Counted from the stretch's first letter, positions 9,872-18,488 are shown. The stretch: 64,000 nucleotides of DNA from Claveliimonas bilis (GCF_020892095.1 NZ_AP024845.1:1984001-2048000), one strand, 5' to 3'. Notes: generated by a model not told the origin, from the sequence alone. Made by a program: numbers and translations.

Positions 9872-10102
9872 TTATGATTTATTGTCATTCTCATACTCAG
9901 TGGAATCTACTTTTTCAAAAAGATCATCGATAGAACAGTTTAAAATTGTGCTTAATTTTTCAATATTTTCAAAACGAATAGAAGAAGTTTTATTCATGAT
10001 CATCCTGTTGAAATTTTGATAACTTAAATCCATTTGTTTAAAGAGCCAGTACTTTGTGTGATTTTGCTCTCTCAATATTTCGAGGACCCGTAAACGTATC
10101 AT
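9872..10102 (-). CDS. Cro/C1-type (XRE) DNA-binding protein
   Basis: 76 residues, essentially one helix-turn-helix domain: MIRLRVLEILREQNHTKYWL, then the recognition part LSYQNFNRMIMNKTSSIRFENIEKL and the typical ending LSTILNCSIDDLFE. The start is the ATG at 10102 with GGAGA upstream; a longer frame to 10156 lacks a ribosome site. Such small regulators bind palindromic operators as dimers. It is divergent from the ANTAR response regulator and shares its upstream region, so it could influence that gene, but this is only inferred from position. Confidence 0.88.
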   Translation of the reverse strand: MIRLRVLEILREQNHTKYWLFKQMDLSYQNFNRMIMNKTSSIRFENIEKLSTILNCSIDDLFEKVDSTEYENDNKS

Positions 10103-10150
10103 TAGTAATCTCCTTTTCCATTTATTGCCATTATAGTAGAAACCTAATAC

Positions 10151-10179
10151 TTGCATGAATGATGTGCAGGTTATATAAT
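10151..10179 (+). promoter_or_regulatory. Promoter of the ANTAR regulator/sensor kinase genes
   Basis: TTGCAT (10151-10156) and TATAAT (10174-10179) are separated by 17 bases. The -10 box overlaps the ATG at 10178, so that ATG cannot be the translation start. A divergent -10 (TATAAT on the minus strand, 10135-10130) serves the XRE gene. Confidence 0.8.
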
Positions 10180-10237
10180 GTATACATTAGATTGGTTTAA
10201 GGGGAGACAGAAAGTTGGAAATAAGGAGTTGATCGAT

Positions 10238-10831
10238 TTGAAGACGGCGGGAGAAAGGGAAAAGTTAAAGGTATTTATTGCAGAGGATGAAGTGATTATC
10301 CTAGAGAGTTTCAAGCTCATGGTAAAGCGGATGGGCTATTTGGTAGCTGGATATGCCACAGGGGGAAAAGAGGCATTAAAACAGATTCGGGAAATTTCAC
10401 CGGATCTTATTTTGATGGATATTAATCTACCAGGAATAGATGGGTTAACTGTTTTGGAGAAGGTGAATCAAGACCAAATTATTCCGGCGATCATTGTTTC
10501 AGGAGAATTTTCGGATAAACTTATAGACCGAGCAAATGAAATAGGAGTCTTTGGATACCTGATCAAACCAATAGATGAAAAACAATTGGAAATCGCTATT
10601 AAAGTTGCGTTGAACAGATATGCGGAATTTCATCATATCATGGTACAGAATGGAAATCTGACTAGTGCACTAAAAGAAAGAAAATTGGTTGAAAGAGCAA
10701 AGGGAATCCTTATGGATCAATTTGGACTGAAGGAGTCAGACGCTATGAAAAGCTTACAGAAGAAGAGCAGGGATTCCAATAAAAAGATTTCGGTTGTTGC
10801 TGAGGAAATTATAGAAAAAGGAGTATATTAG
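10238..10831 (+). CDS. ANTAR-domain response regulator (RNA-binding antiterminator)
   Basis: About 197 residues. A receiver domain (KVFIAEDEVIILES with acidic pocket, LILMDINLPGIDG with the phospho-acceptor aspartate, and GYLIKPI with the lysine) is followed by a short coil and an ANTAR domain (ERKLVERAKGILMDQFGLKE, then the AMKSLQKKSRDSNKKISVVAEEI part). ANTAR regulators such as EutV bind twin hairpins in nascent RNA and stop terminators from forming. The start is taken as TTG 10238, with AAGGAG nine bases upstream, because the earlier ATG lies in the promoter -10. It is followed by its likely partner kinase; the next operon has a leader terminator that is its likely target. Confidence 0.93.
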   Translation: MKTAGEREKLKVFIAEDEVIILESFKLMVKRMGYLVAGYATGGKEALKQIREISPDLILMDINLPGIDGLTVLEKVNQDQIIPAIIVSGEFSDKLIDRANEIGVFGYLIKPIDEKQLEIAIKVALNRYAEFHHIMVQNGNLTSALKERKLVERAKGILMDQFGLKESDAMKSLQKKSRDSNKKISVVAEEIIEKGVY

Positions 10832-10854
10832 GCGGAAGATAAGAGGGATCTGTT

Positions 10855-12663
10855 ATGTTTTTCATGAATCACATTGAAGGAAGAGCAGGAAATACACAGG
10901 TACATGATGTAAGCCTATCTGTAGAAGATTCCCAGGTACAGGCTGTGCTTTGCCCTAATATTGATACGATTGATGAGTTGGTCCATATTCTTCATGAGAA
11001 GAATGCGGTGAGCCAGGGAAGTATGACTCTGGATGATATGGATTATTATTGTGCAAGACAGGAAGATAAGGTTGCGTTTGTTACAAGAAAAAATAATCTC
11101 TATCCTAATCTAACAGTTGCAGAAAATATAGTCATGACTAATGAAAAAATCCCTTTTTTTATACAGAAAAAGAAATATTATCAAAAATGTAGCCAATTGT
11201 TGCATAGCATTGATTATCCCCTCGACCTGTGGAAGAAAGTAAAGAAACTGATGCCGGAGGAACAGATGATAGTCTCAATTTTAAGAGCCGTGGGGATGAA
11301 GCCAAGGCTGCTTATTATTGACGAAATTCATGGAAAGTTGTCATACAACGGTATGGCTTGTTTTTTTCGGATTCTCAATATGTTAAAAAAACAGGGAACA
11401 ATGATATTATATTTTACAAGCCAGTGGGAGGATACGGTGAAAGTTGGAGATAAAGTCACTGTAATTGCTCATGGAAAAACTACAGGGGAATATTCTGTAA
11501 AGGAAATAGAAAAAAATCCAGCTCAAATATACTATATTATGCTGGGTGGGGAAAAACTGGAAGAGTCAGAGAAACAGACAGAAATTCTTGAGGATTTAAG
11601 TCAAGGACTGGCAGAAATAAGAATTGGATACAATTACGGAAACACGATGAAAGAACTGGCAAAACGTATCAAAAAACAGTTGAAAGGGAACTGGTGTGAG
11701 ATTTCTCTGATTGATGAAAGGAACCGTAATTTTGTTCGATTTTCCAATCAGGAGTCATTGGAAATGCCGAAACTGAAAATAGAAAGTTACCGCACCATTA
11801 GCGAAAAAAGCGGGGTATTTTATTTTAGCATAAATGACAGAACAAAATTTTATCAATTGTTTGAAGAAAATGATGCAAAAAGAGCAGAAGCAGTTTTGGG
11901 AATTATGCTGGAATTAAATGGCGAAGTGATCGGCATGATATGCGTGTATTACCAGAATTATTATATTTATTCCGAAAAGGATAAAATTTATCTGGAATTG
12001 ATAGCCAGAGAAGTTATAATGATTGTAGAAAATTCTAAGCTGAAGCGAAGTTCTGTGCTTTTGCAGGAAAGTCATCACAGAATAAAAAATAATCTCCAGA
12101 TTATTATTAGTCTTTTACAGATGGAAAAAATGATGGTCGGAAACACGAACCAAGGAGAAAGAAACGAGAGTGTGACGGAGATGATGGATGATGTGATAGG
12201 ACGGATTAAAAGTATTGCTACTATTCATGACATTCTGGCGCATGATGTGTCCGCTACAAAAGTTACATCCATGGAAGAAATTATAGAAGCAATCAAAGGG
12301 TTTTATCACCATGCTGCTGAAATTGCTTTTGACACACAGAAAATTTTTGTCCCTTATAACAGAGCTACATCCTTTGCTCTGGTATTGAATGAATTAATCA
12401 ATAACAGTGTAAAACATGCAGGAAATGGGAGATTGAAAATCAGTATATCTATACAAAAAGACAAGGATAGTCATAAAATTGTTATCATCTATCGTGATTC
12501 CGGCAAAGGTTTTCCGAAAGGGTTTGACGCTGAGAATCAAAGCGGGATTGGTTTGATGATTATAAAATCTATTGTATGTCAGGAGTTTGGAGGTGAAATT
12601 CAATTTTCTAATGAAAATGGGGCATATATTATAATTATAATCAATGAAGAAAACTTTTTTTAG
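10855..12663 (+). CDS. Sensor histidine kinase with decayed sugar-ABC ATPase domain, GAF-like and HisKA_2 domains
   Basis: 602 residues. Residues 1-235 follow the first ATPase domain of RbsA-type proteins (compare YPNLTVAENI with the RbsA HLTVAENI, and LIIDEIHGK with VILDEP). The Walker A lysine is lost (CPNIDTIDEL in its place), the signature reads LMPEEQ, and the Q-loop Q and switch H are replaced by R and S, so ATP hydrolysis by this domain is unlikely. Residues 240-400 look like a GAF-type sensor. SHHRIKNNLQ (His about 407) is a HisKA_2 phosphorylation site, followed by an HATPase (NELINNSVKHA about 512, DSGKGFP about 548). HisKA_2 kinases typically pair with ANTAR regulators, as in EutW/EutV. 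It lies just upstream of an RbsABC-type operon. Confidence 0.9.
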   Translation: MFFMNHIEGRAGNTQVHDVSLSVEDSQVQAVLCPNIDTIDELVHILHEKNAVSQGSMTLDDMDYYCARQEDKVAFVTRKNNLYPNLTVAENIVMTNEKIPFFIQKKKYYQKCSQLLHSIDYPLDLWKKVKKLMPEEQMIVSILRAVGMKPRLLIIDEIHGKLSYNGMACFFRILNMLKKQGTMILYFTSQWEDTVKVGDKVTVIAHGKTTGEYSVKEIEKNPAQIYYIMLGGEKLEESEKQTEILEDLSQGLAEIRIGYNYGNTMKELAKRIKKQLKGNWCEISLIDERNRNFVRFSNQESLEMPKLKIESYRTISEKSGVFYFSINDRTKFYQLFEENDAKRAEAVLGIMLELNGEVIGMICVYYQNYYIYSEKDKIYLELIAREVIMIVENSKLKRSSVLLQESHHRIKNNLQIIISLLQMEKMMVGNTNQGERNESVTEMMDDVIGRIKSIATIHDILAHDVSATKVTSMEEIIEAIKGFYHHAAEIAFDTQKIFVPYNRATSFALVLNELINNSVKHAGNGRLKISISIQKDKDSHKIVIIYRDSGKGFPKGFDAENQSGIGLMIIKSIVCQEFGGEIQFSNENGAYIIIIINEENFF

Positions 12664-12682
12664 CAAAAATGTCAAAAATATA

Positions 12683-12711
12683 TTGACAAAATGTAAATAA
12701 GATATTAAAGT
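12683..12711 (+). promoter_or_regulatory. Promoter of the AnmK-like/Rbs-type operon
   Basis: TTGACA (12683-12688) and TAAAGT (12706-12711), 17-base spacing. Transcription would start near 12718 and give a leader of about 240 bases that contains the hairpins and terminator described next. Confidence 0.6.
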
Positions 12712-12734
12712 TATATCAAAGTTAAGAAAGAAAA

Positions 12735-12777
12735 AGCAAATTTATGGGTGATTTGCTAAAATGAATGTAGAGGTCAT
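12735..12777 (+). promoter_or_regulatory. Candidate ANTAR twin-hairpin binding site
   Basis: Hairpin one pairs AGCAAAT (12735-12741) with ATTTGCT (12751-12757); its loop contains TATGGGT. About ten bases later ATG and CAT flank a similar loop, TAGAGGT (12767-12773). Both loops hold the pattern A-n-n-G inside A-N-N-G-G-T, as required for EutV-type sites (A at loop position 1, G at position 4). The second stem is short (3-4 bp), which is the weak point. The terminator follows seven bases later. Confidence 0.5.
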
Positions 12778-12780
12778 GAA

Positions 12781-12813
12781 CGCCAACACAATTATTTGTG
12801 TTGGCGTTTTTTT
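12781..12813 (+). terminator. Leader terminator of the AnmK-like/Rbs-type operon
   Basis: CGCCAACACA pairs with TGTGTTGGCG around a 6-base loop, followed by seven T. It stands about 140 bases before the first gene of the operon it precedes, so it acts as an attenuator rather than the end of the kinase transcript alone, and is the likely point of ANTAR control. Confidence 0.85.
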
Positions 12814-12955
12814 GTCTTATGGAGAGAAGATTCGGAACTTTCCTATATTGCAAATCTCTAAAGTCAAAAAAGCTGTATTACATTTGGTATCCCCATAAGA
12901 AAGCCGGCTGATGTATCTGCTTTGATCTTGACAAAATAAAAAAGGAGTGAAAAAT

Positions 12956-14179
12956 ATGGCATTAGTAATTGGATTAAACAGTGGAAGTTCCTGTGATGGA
13001 GTAGACTGCGTTTTGGCAGAAATTTCTATGGCAGATGATGGACAGCCTAATCCGCCAAAATACGTGGGAGGCATTTCTGTAGACTGGCCAGAAAGACTAA
13101 ATAAAATGATATGGGATGCTTTTGATTTAAAGCTTGGTTTGGATCAGCTTGCAAAATTGAATTATGCAATCGGTGCATTTTTTGGTGTGGCAGTAAAACA
13201 GCTTTTAAAAGAAACAGGACACACAGCAGATGAGATTGAATGTATTGGAGTTGATGGCCAGCAGGTATATCTCCACCAAACAAATAGGAAAAAGGCAGAT
13301 GAAGTAACTGACGAAATGTTTGAAAAGAATTATGTGGATCTGTTCTTGGATGATATTTACGCCTATGGATTCTGTTTTGGTGATGGAAATGTGGTAGCAG
13401 CGTATACTGACATTACAACGGTTTCACAGTTTAGACCTGCGGATCATGCATTGGGGGGACAGGGAGCGCCTCTGATGCAATATGTAGATTATGTGCTGTT
13501 TCGTAATGAAAAACCAACACTTACACTGAATATTGGAGGTATTTCCAATGTTCATAAAGTTTACAAGGACAGAAGAAAAATGCTTGGATACGACTGTGGC
13601 CCTGGAAACATTATGATGGACTATATTGCAAAACAGTATTTTGGAGTAAAGTATGACAAGAATGGAGAAATAGCAGCTAGAGGAAAATGTGATGAGACAC
13701 TGCTAAAAGAATTGATGACAGCAGATTTCCTTACACGCCCTTATCCAAGATCAGCATGGAGAGATGATTTTGACTGCGCTTATTCTGAAAAGATGAGAAA
13801 AAAATATGCTCACCTTTCTGATGAAGATATTATGGCAACCTATAATATGTTTTCAGCAGAGGCGATTGTGGCAAGTATTCGGGAATTTGTAGATTTGACA
13901 GATACAGAAGTTATGTATGCGAGCGGTGGCGGTGCTTATAATGAGACATTATTAAAAAATATTCAGGAAAAACTGCCGGAGATTAAGGTAGAGACATCCT
14001 TTGCCATTGGGATTCCGCCGCAGTTCAAAGAAGCTATGAAGTTTGCAACTCTTGGATATGCTGCTGTACATAATTGTGCAAACAATGTACCTGGTGCATG
14101 CAAAGCTAGAAGATACAATATTCTGGGACATATCTGCATGGCTCCGAAATATGCACAGGGAACCAGTGATGAGGAATAA
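12956..14179 (+). CDS. Anhydro-N-acetylmuramic acid kinase (AnmK) family sugar kinase
   Basis: 407 residues. AnmK landmarks in order: GLNSGSSCDGVD (phosphate binding), GGQGAPL, LNIGGISN, DCGPGNIMMD with the likely catalytic aspartate, and SGGGAYN. AnmK opens 1,6-anhydro sugars and phosphorylates O6; its eukaryotic relative is levoglucosan kinase. Here it leads an operon with an RbsABC-type importer and an AlsE-type epimerase and no murein recycling genes, so the substrate is probably a different imported sugar. The start is ATG 12956 because AAGGAG precedes it by eight bases; an overlapping GTG at 12947 lies inside that ribosome site. Confidence 0.85.
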   Translation: MALVIGLNSGSSCDGVDCVLAEISMADDGQPNPPKYVGGISVDWPERLNKMIWDAFDLKLGLDQLAKLNYAIGAFFGVAVKQLLKETGHTADEIECIGVDGQQVYLHQTNRKKADEVTDEMFEKNYVDLFLDDIYAYGFCFGDGNVVAAYTDITTVSQFRPADHALGGQGAPLMQYVDYVLFRNEKPTLTLNIGGISNVHKVYKDRRKMLGYDCGPGNIMMDYIAKQYFGVKYDKNGEIAARGKCDETLLKELMTADFLTRPYPRSAWRDDFDCAYSEKMRKKYAHLSDEDIMATYNMFSAEAIVASIREFVDLTDTEVMYASGGGAYNETLLKNIQEKLPEIKVETSFAIGIPPQFKEAMKFATLGYAAVHNCANNVPGACKARRYNILGHICMAPKYAQGTSDEE

Positions 14180-14202
14180 AAGGAAGAGGTGGATACGCTG
14201 GT

Positions 14203-15684
14203 ATGCTGGAGTTTAAAAATATAACAAAAACCTTTTTTTCTAACAAGGCGCTGGATAACGTAAGCTTTCAAGCATATCCAGGAGAAATACTGGCTCTATT
14301 GGGACAAAACGGGGCTGGGAAAAGTACGTTAATGAAGATTCTGTCTGGTGTTTATAAAAAGGACGAAGGTGAGATTTTGATTGACGGAAAGAAAGTAAGC
14401 CTTGGAAGTGCTGAGGAAAGCAAGAAAAATGGCATAGGCATTGTCTATCAAGAACTCAGTGTAGTTCCCCACCTGACAGTTGCGGAGAATATAGCGCTTG
14501 GAAATGAACCTGTAAAAAATAGCATGATTGATAAGAAACGGCAGAATGAAATTGCAGCGGAAATGTTAAAAAGGTTGGGAGTAGAGGATATCGCTCCCAA
14601 CCGAAAGGTCATGAGTATGAGCGTGTCACAGCAGCAAATCTGTGAAATTGCAAAATGTATTTCGCGGCATCCTAAAATTGTCATCTTGGATGAACCGACT
14701 ACTTCCTTGACGGTAAAAGAAAAAGAAAAGCTGTTTGAGATCATGAAAAAAATGAGAGAGGATGGACTGACGATTCTTTTTATTACTCACTATCTGGAAG
14801 ATGCCATTAACCTGGCAGACAGGTGTGTTGTTATGAGGGATGGAAAAGTTGCCTTTTATGACAGAATGGACGGACTTACAGAAAATCAGCTGGTAGGTTA
14901 TATGATAGGAGAGAAAATGTCGGAGTTTTATCCCGTCTATGAAAATTATGTGACAGATAAAGTAGCCTTAGAAGTAAAAGGACTAAGCGGAGGGATTGTA
15001 AAGTCGGTAGATCTGACCCTGCATTACGGAGAGGTTCTAGGATTGTCCGGATTGATAGGAGCTGGAAGAACAGAATTGGCACATTTGATTATTGGAGAGA
15101 CAAAGCCGGAAGGCGGAAAGATTTTTATTGAAGAAAAGGAAGTGAGAATCCGAAATGAAAATGATGCCATAAAACTGGGAATTGGATATATTAACGAAGA
15201 TCGAAGAAATGGCGGCTTAAATCTGACTATGTCTATTGCGTTTAATATTTCCATTCCAAGTCTTGTAGTAGGAACAGAAGAAACAGTAAAAAAGCCTTTT
15301 GTCAATGATAAAGGAATTGCAGATTTGGCGGATCGGATTATAGGACGGCTGGCAGTAAAGTGTAATTCCCCAAAACAGAAGATTATGAACTTAAGCGGGG
15401 GGAATCAGCAAAAGATATCAATTGGAAAATGGATTGCTTCCGGAGCAAGGATATTAATTTTTGACGAACCGACAAAAGGGATCGATGTTCTGGCAAAAGC
15501 GAAGGTTTATGAAGTGATTCGCGAACTGGCAAAGCAGGGATATGCGATCTTAGTTATTTCTTCCTATAACCCGGAACTTCAAGGAGTATGCGACAAGATT
15601 ACAGTGATGTCAAAAGGAAGGATAACGGGAAGCTATGGAAGAACTGCAACAGAAGAAGAGCTTATGCTTGCACAGCAGAGTTAA
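14203..15684 (+). CDS. Ribose/galactose-type sugar ABC transporter, double ATPase
   Basis: 493 residues with two ATPase halves, the RbsA/MglA design. The first half has an intact Walker A (GQNGAGKST, about 35), a variant signature (MSVSQQQ) and Walker B (VILDEP). The second half has the usual degenerate P-loop (GAGRTE) with a good signature (LSGGNQQK) and FDEPTKGID. It powers import through the neighbouring permease. It starts 23 bases after the kinase gene. The sensor kinase upstream carries a decayed copy of this first half. Confidence 0.95.
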   Translation: MLEFKNITKTFFSNKALDNVSFQAYPGEILALLGQNGAGKSTLMKILSGVYKKDEGEILIDGKKVSLGSAEESKKNGIGIVYQELSVVPHLTVAENIALGNEPVKNSMIDKKRQNEIAAEMLKRLGVEDIAPNRKVMSMSVSQQQICEIAKCISRHPKIVILDEPTTSLTVKEKEKLFEIMKKMREDGLTILFITHYLEDAINLADRCVVMRDGKVAFYDRMDGLTENQLVGYMIGEKMSEFYPVYENYVTDKVALEVKGLSGGIVKSVDLTLHYGEVLGLSGLIGAGRTELAHLIIGETKPEGGKIFIEEKEVRIRNENDAIKLGIGYINEDRRNGGLNLTMSIAFNISIPSLVVGTEETVKKPFVNDKGIADLADRIIGRLAVKCNSPKQKIMNLSGGNQQKISIGKWIASGARILIFDEPTKGIDVLAKAKVYEVIRELAKQGYAILVISSYNPELQGVCDKITVMSKGRITGSYGRTATEEELMLAQQS

Positions 15685-15702
15685 TAAGAGGAGGTGGAGA
15701 TT

Positions 15703-16662
15703 ATGGAACTGAAAAGGAAGGAAGCGCTTCGGGACAGATTAAATTCTCTTACAGTGTTATTTGTACTCTTATTAATGCTGGTCGTATTTTCTGTCATTGC
15801 TCCGGGATTCTTTTCTACGAGAAATTTATACTATTTGTTGCAGCAGGCATCCGTTGTAGGGTTGTTGGCTGTAGGAGAGACTTTTGTTATTGTCAGCAAG
15901 GGAATTGATCTGTCTGTAGGAACAACAGTGGGATTATCCTGTATCATGTCAGCCTTGTTTATCACAGAATTTCATATGCCTTTGGCAATAGCAATCTGTC
16001 TGGCAATTCTGTTGGGAGCGTTGGTTGGAGTCATTAATGGGATTTTGGTGGCTGTTTTGGGAATCCCGGCCTTTATCGCTACATTGGGAACAATGTACGT
16101 ATTTGAGGCAGTAGCGCTGTTAAGCTGCGGTGGGAATAATATTTACAGTTTGCCGGAAGCTATCAAAAATTTCAGTAATCTGAATGTTTTTGAAATCCTG
16201 CCCAGCATTACTGTTATTACTATTGTGTTGGCAGTAGTGGCTCACATTCTGTTAAGTAAAACCAGATTTGGAAGATATACGTATGCTATAGGAAGTAATG
16301 AGGAGGCGGCTAGGTTCTCGGGAGTTAGAGTAAAGACGAAGCTTTTTATCATTTATCTGATGAGCGGCGTTTTAAGTGGTATTGCTGGAATATTGATGCT
16401 TTGCAGACTGAACTGTGGTGTTGCGCTGGCCGGGGATGGTTATGAAATGAATGCCATTGCAGCAGTTGTAATTGGCGGAGGCAGCCTGTTTGGGGGCGAG
16501 GGAAGTATACCAGGAGCCTTGGTAGGAGCATTGATTATGACAGTACTGTCTAATGGACTTCAGCTCATGGGTGTATCAACATACTGGCAGAAGCTTCTGA
16601 TTGGTATTGTTTTGGTGTGCGCAGTATTTATTGATAATATGAGACGCAAAAAAGAAGCATAA
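15703..16662 (+). CDS. Ribose-type sugar ABC transporter permease
   Basis: 319 residues, about eight to ten membrane spans, with the family blocks VGETFVIVSKGIDLSVG near the N terminus and VIGGGSLFGGEGSIPGALVG near the C terminus. It forms the channel of an RbsC-type importer. The start is the ATG at 15703 preceded by AGGAGG; a GTG at 15694 lies in the ribosome site. It lies between the ATPase and binding-protein genes. Confidence 0.95.
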   Translation: MELKRKEALRDRLNSLTVLFVLLLMLVVFSVIAPGFFSTRNLYYLLQQASVVGLLAVGETFVIVSKGIDLSVGTTVGLSCIMSALFITEFHMPLAIAICLAILLGALVGVINGILVAVLGIPAFIATLGTMYVFEAVALLSCGGNNIYSLPEAIKNFSNLNVFEILPSITVITIVLAVVAHILLSKTRFGRYTYAIGSNEEAARFSGVRVKTKLFIIYLMSGVLSGIAGILMLCRLNCGVALAGDGYEMNAIAAVVIGGGSLFGGEGSIPGALVGALIMTVLSNGLQLMGVSTYWQKLLIGIVLVCAVFIDNMRRKKEA

Positions 16663-16699
16663 AAGAATGATAAGTAAAATAGATAGAAGGGAGAATATT

Positions 16700-17722
16700 A
16701 TGAAGAAAAAAATTTTATCAGCGACGTTGACTATGACAATGGTATTAGCACTTACAGCATGCGGAAGTTCTGCTTCATCAGAAGATAACTCCGGTGGTGG
16801 GGAAGGTGGGAAAGATGGAGCGACCATTCAGGTTATTCCGATGTCTACGGCATCCGCTTACTGGTTGGCAGTGAAACAGGGAGCAGAGGACGCAGCAGCA
16901 GATTTAAAAGAGGAGTATGGAGAGATTACGATCAAATATGATGGTCCTCCGGAAAATGGAGATGCTACCGGACAGATTGACATTATGAACAATGCAGTAA
17001 CAGCGCAGGCAGATGGGATTGTATTAGCAGCAACTGATCCGGAAGCATTGCTGCAGCCTGTAAAAGATGCCATAGATGCAGGGGTGCATGTGGTAACAGT
17101 AGACAGTGGTGTGGAACCCAATGAAGCAGAGTCCTTTTTCTATACAGATAATATTACAGGGTGTAAGGAACTGGGAGAATATATGTTGGATACATATGGA
17201 GATGAATTGGAATCTTATGCAATTATTGGGGATAGCTACGAATTTGCAGCAGGAAAAGACCGTCCGGAAGGTTTTAATCAGGCAATGGCAGAAAAAGACG
17301 GAATGGAATATTTGGGAATCCAGTTGGCAAAATCGGATATTGCAGAGGCAGAAAATATTTGCTCTAATTATCTGACTGCTAATTCGGATTTGGATATGAT
17401 TTTTGCCACTAATGATGCAGCAGCTCAAGGAGCGCTAAATGCATTTAGTAAGGCAGGAATTACAGATGAAGTGAAACTGTGTGTAGTAGACGTTAGTGAA
17501 GACGTGCTTTCTGCAATGGAACAGGGAATCATTGACGCTGCAGCACTTCAGAATCCATATACTATGGGATATGAAGGCGTGACTTCTATCATGAAGCTCT
17601 TAGACGGAGAAGAAGTAGAAAAACAGGTAGATACAGGCGTGTTTATTCTGACACCAGATAATATGAAATCCGAAGAAGCGACTGCGGCAATTCAGCAGTA
17701 TTTACCGGATTATGAGCCATAA
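16700..17722 (+). CDS. Sugar-binding lipoprotein of the Rbs-type transporter
   Basis: 340 residues. The lipoprotein signal MKKKILSATLTMTMVLALTA ends in a cysteine lipobox (TACGSS), then a Ser/Gly-rich linker. The rest is a periplasmic-binding-protein type 1 fold (ADGIVLAATDPEALLQPV, FATNDAAAQGALNAF). It captures sugar outside the cell and delivers it to the permease. The start at 16700 has GAAGGGAG upstream. The sugar cannot be named; neighbours suggest one that needs an AnmK-type kinase and a C3 epimerase. Confidence 0.93.
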   Translation: MKKKILSATLTMTMVLALTACGSSASSEDNSGGGEGGKDGATIQVIPMSTASAYWLAVKQGAEDAAADLKEEYGEITIKYDGPPENGDATGQIDIMNNAVTAQADGIVLAATDPEALLQPVKDAIDAGVHVVTVDSGVEPNEAESFFYTDNITGCKELGEYMLDTYGDELESYAIIGDSYEFAAGKDRPEGFNQAMAEKDGMEYLGIQLAKSDIAEAENICSNYLTANSDLDMIFATNDAAAQGALNAFSKAGITDEVKLCVVDVSEDVLSAMEQGIIDAAALQNPYTMGYEGVTSIMKLLDGEEVEKQVDTGVFILTPDNMKSEEATAAIQQYLPDYEP

Positions 17723-17774
17723 AGACACAAGAGAATGTAAAAAGGAAAAATCTGTTGCGGAAGGGAGCGATGCG

Positions 17775-18455
17775 ATGAAGGTAGAATTTGCCCCGTCACT
17801 TATGTGTATGGATTTTCTTGAAATCAGGCGGCAGATGGAAGTGCTGAACCGCAGAGCCGATTTACTTCATGTGGATATTATGGATGGGCATTATTGCAAG
17901 AATCTGGCATTTTCCCCGGATCTTTTGGCGGCGATAAAAGGAATTGCACAAAAGCCTATTGATGTTCATTTAATGATGACGGAACCTCTGGATTGGATTA
18001 AAAAGGTAGCTGAAGCAGGTGCGGATTATATATCCCCTCATGCGGAGACTATCAATACTAATGCTTATCGAGTTTTGAATCTTATAGAGGAAACAGGGTG
18101 CAAAAAGGGGGTAGTTTTAAATCCGGCTACTACTTTGGAGAGTGTTCGGCATTATCTGAATCGAATCGATCTTCTCACAATTATGACAGTTGATGTGGGA
18201 TTTGCTGGACAACCTTTTATAGATGAGATGTTAGAGAAGATTAAACAGGCAAAACAGTGGAAAACTGAGTATGGATTTCGCTATAAGATTCAAGTTGACG
18301 GTTCATGCAATTCCAAAAGCTTTCAAAAGCTGTATAAAGCAGGTGCGGAAGTGTTTATTGTGGGATATTCAGGGGTTTTTGATCTGGACGAGGATCTGGA
18401 GAAGGGCTGGAACAAAATGTTGGAAATCTTTGAAAATGAAATAGGAGAAGCATAA
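17775..18455 (+). CDS. D-allulose-6-phosphate 3-epimerase-like (ribulose-phosphate epimerase family)
   Basis: 226 residues. It resembles E. coli AlsE more than Rpe: APSLMCMDFLEI, HVDIMDGHYCKNL, GFAGQPFIDEMLEKI and QVDGSCN are all present, giving the metal-binding H, D and H of this TIM-barrel family. AlsE interconverts D-allulose 6-phosphate and fructose 6-phosphate. The start at 17775 has GGGAG upstream; an earlier in-frame ATG overlaps the binding-protein gene and lacks a ribosome site. As last gene of the operon it probably converts the phosphorylated sugar to a glycolytic intermediate. Confidence 0.88.
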   Translation: MKVEFAPSLMCMDFLEIRRQMEVLNRRADLLHVDIMDGHYCKNLAFSPDLLAAIKGIAQKPIDVHLMMTEPLDWIKKVAEAGADYISPHAETINTNAYRVLNLIEETGCKKGVVLNPATTLESVRHYLNRIDLLTIMTVDVGFAGQPFIDEMLEKIKQAKQWKTEYGFRYKIQVDGSCNSKSFQKLYKAGAEVFIVGYSGVFDLDEDLEKGWNKMLEIFENEIGEA

Positions 18456-18458
18456 AAA

Positions 18459-18488
18459 GGGGCAGAAAATATTTCTGCTCCTTTTTTG
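18459..18488 (+). terminator. Terminator of the AnmK-like/Rbs-type operon
   Basis: GGGGCAGAAA pairs with TTTCTGCTCC around a short loop, followed by six T, directly after the epimerase gene. Confidence 0.85.
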
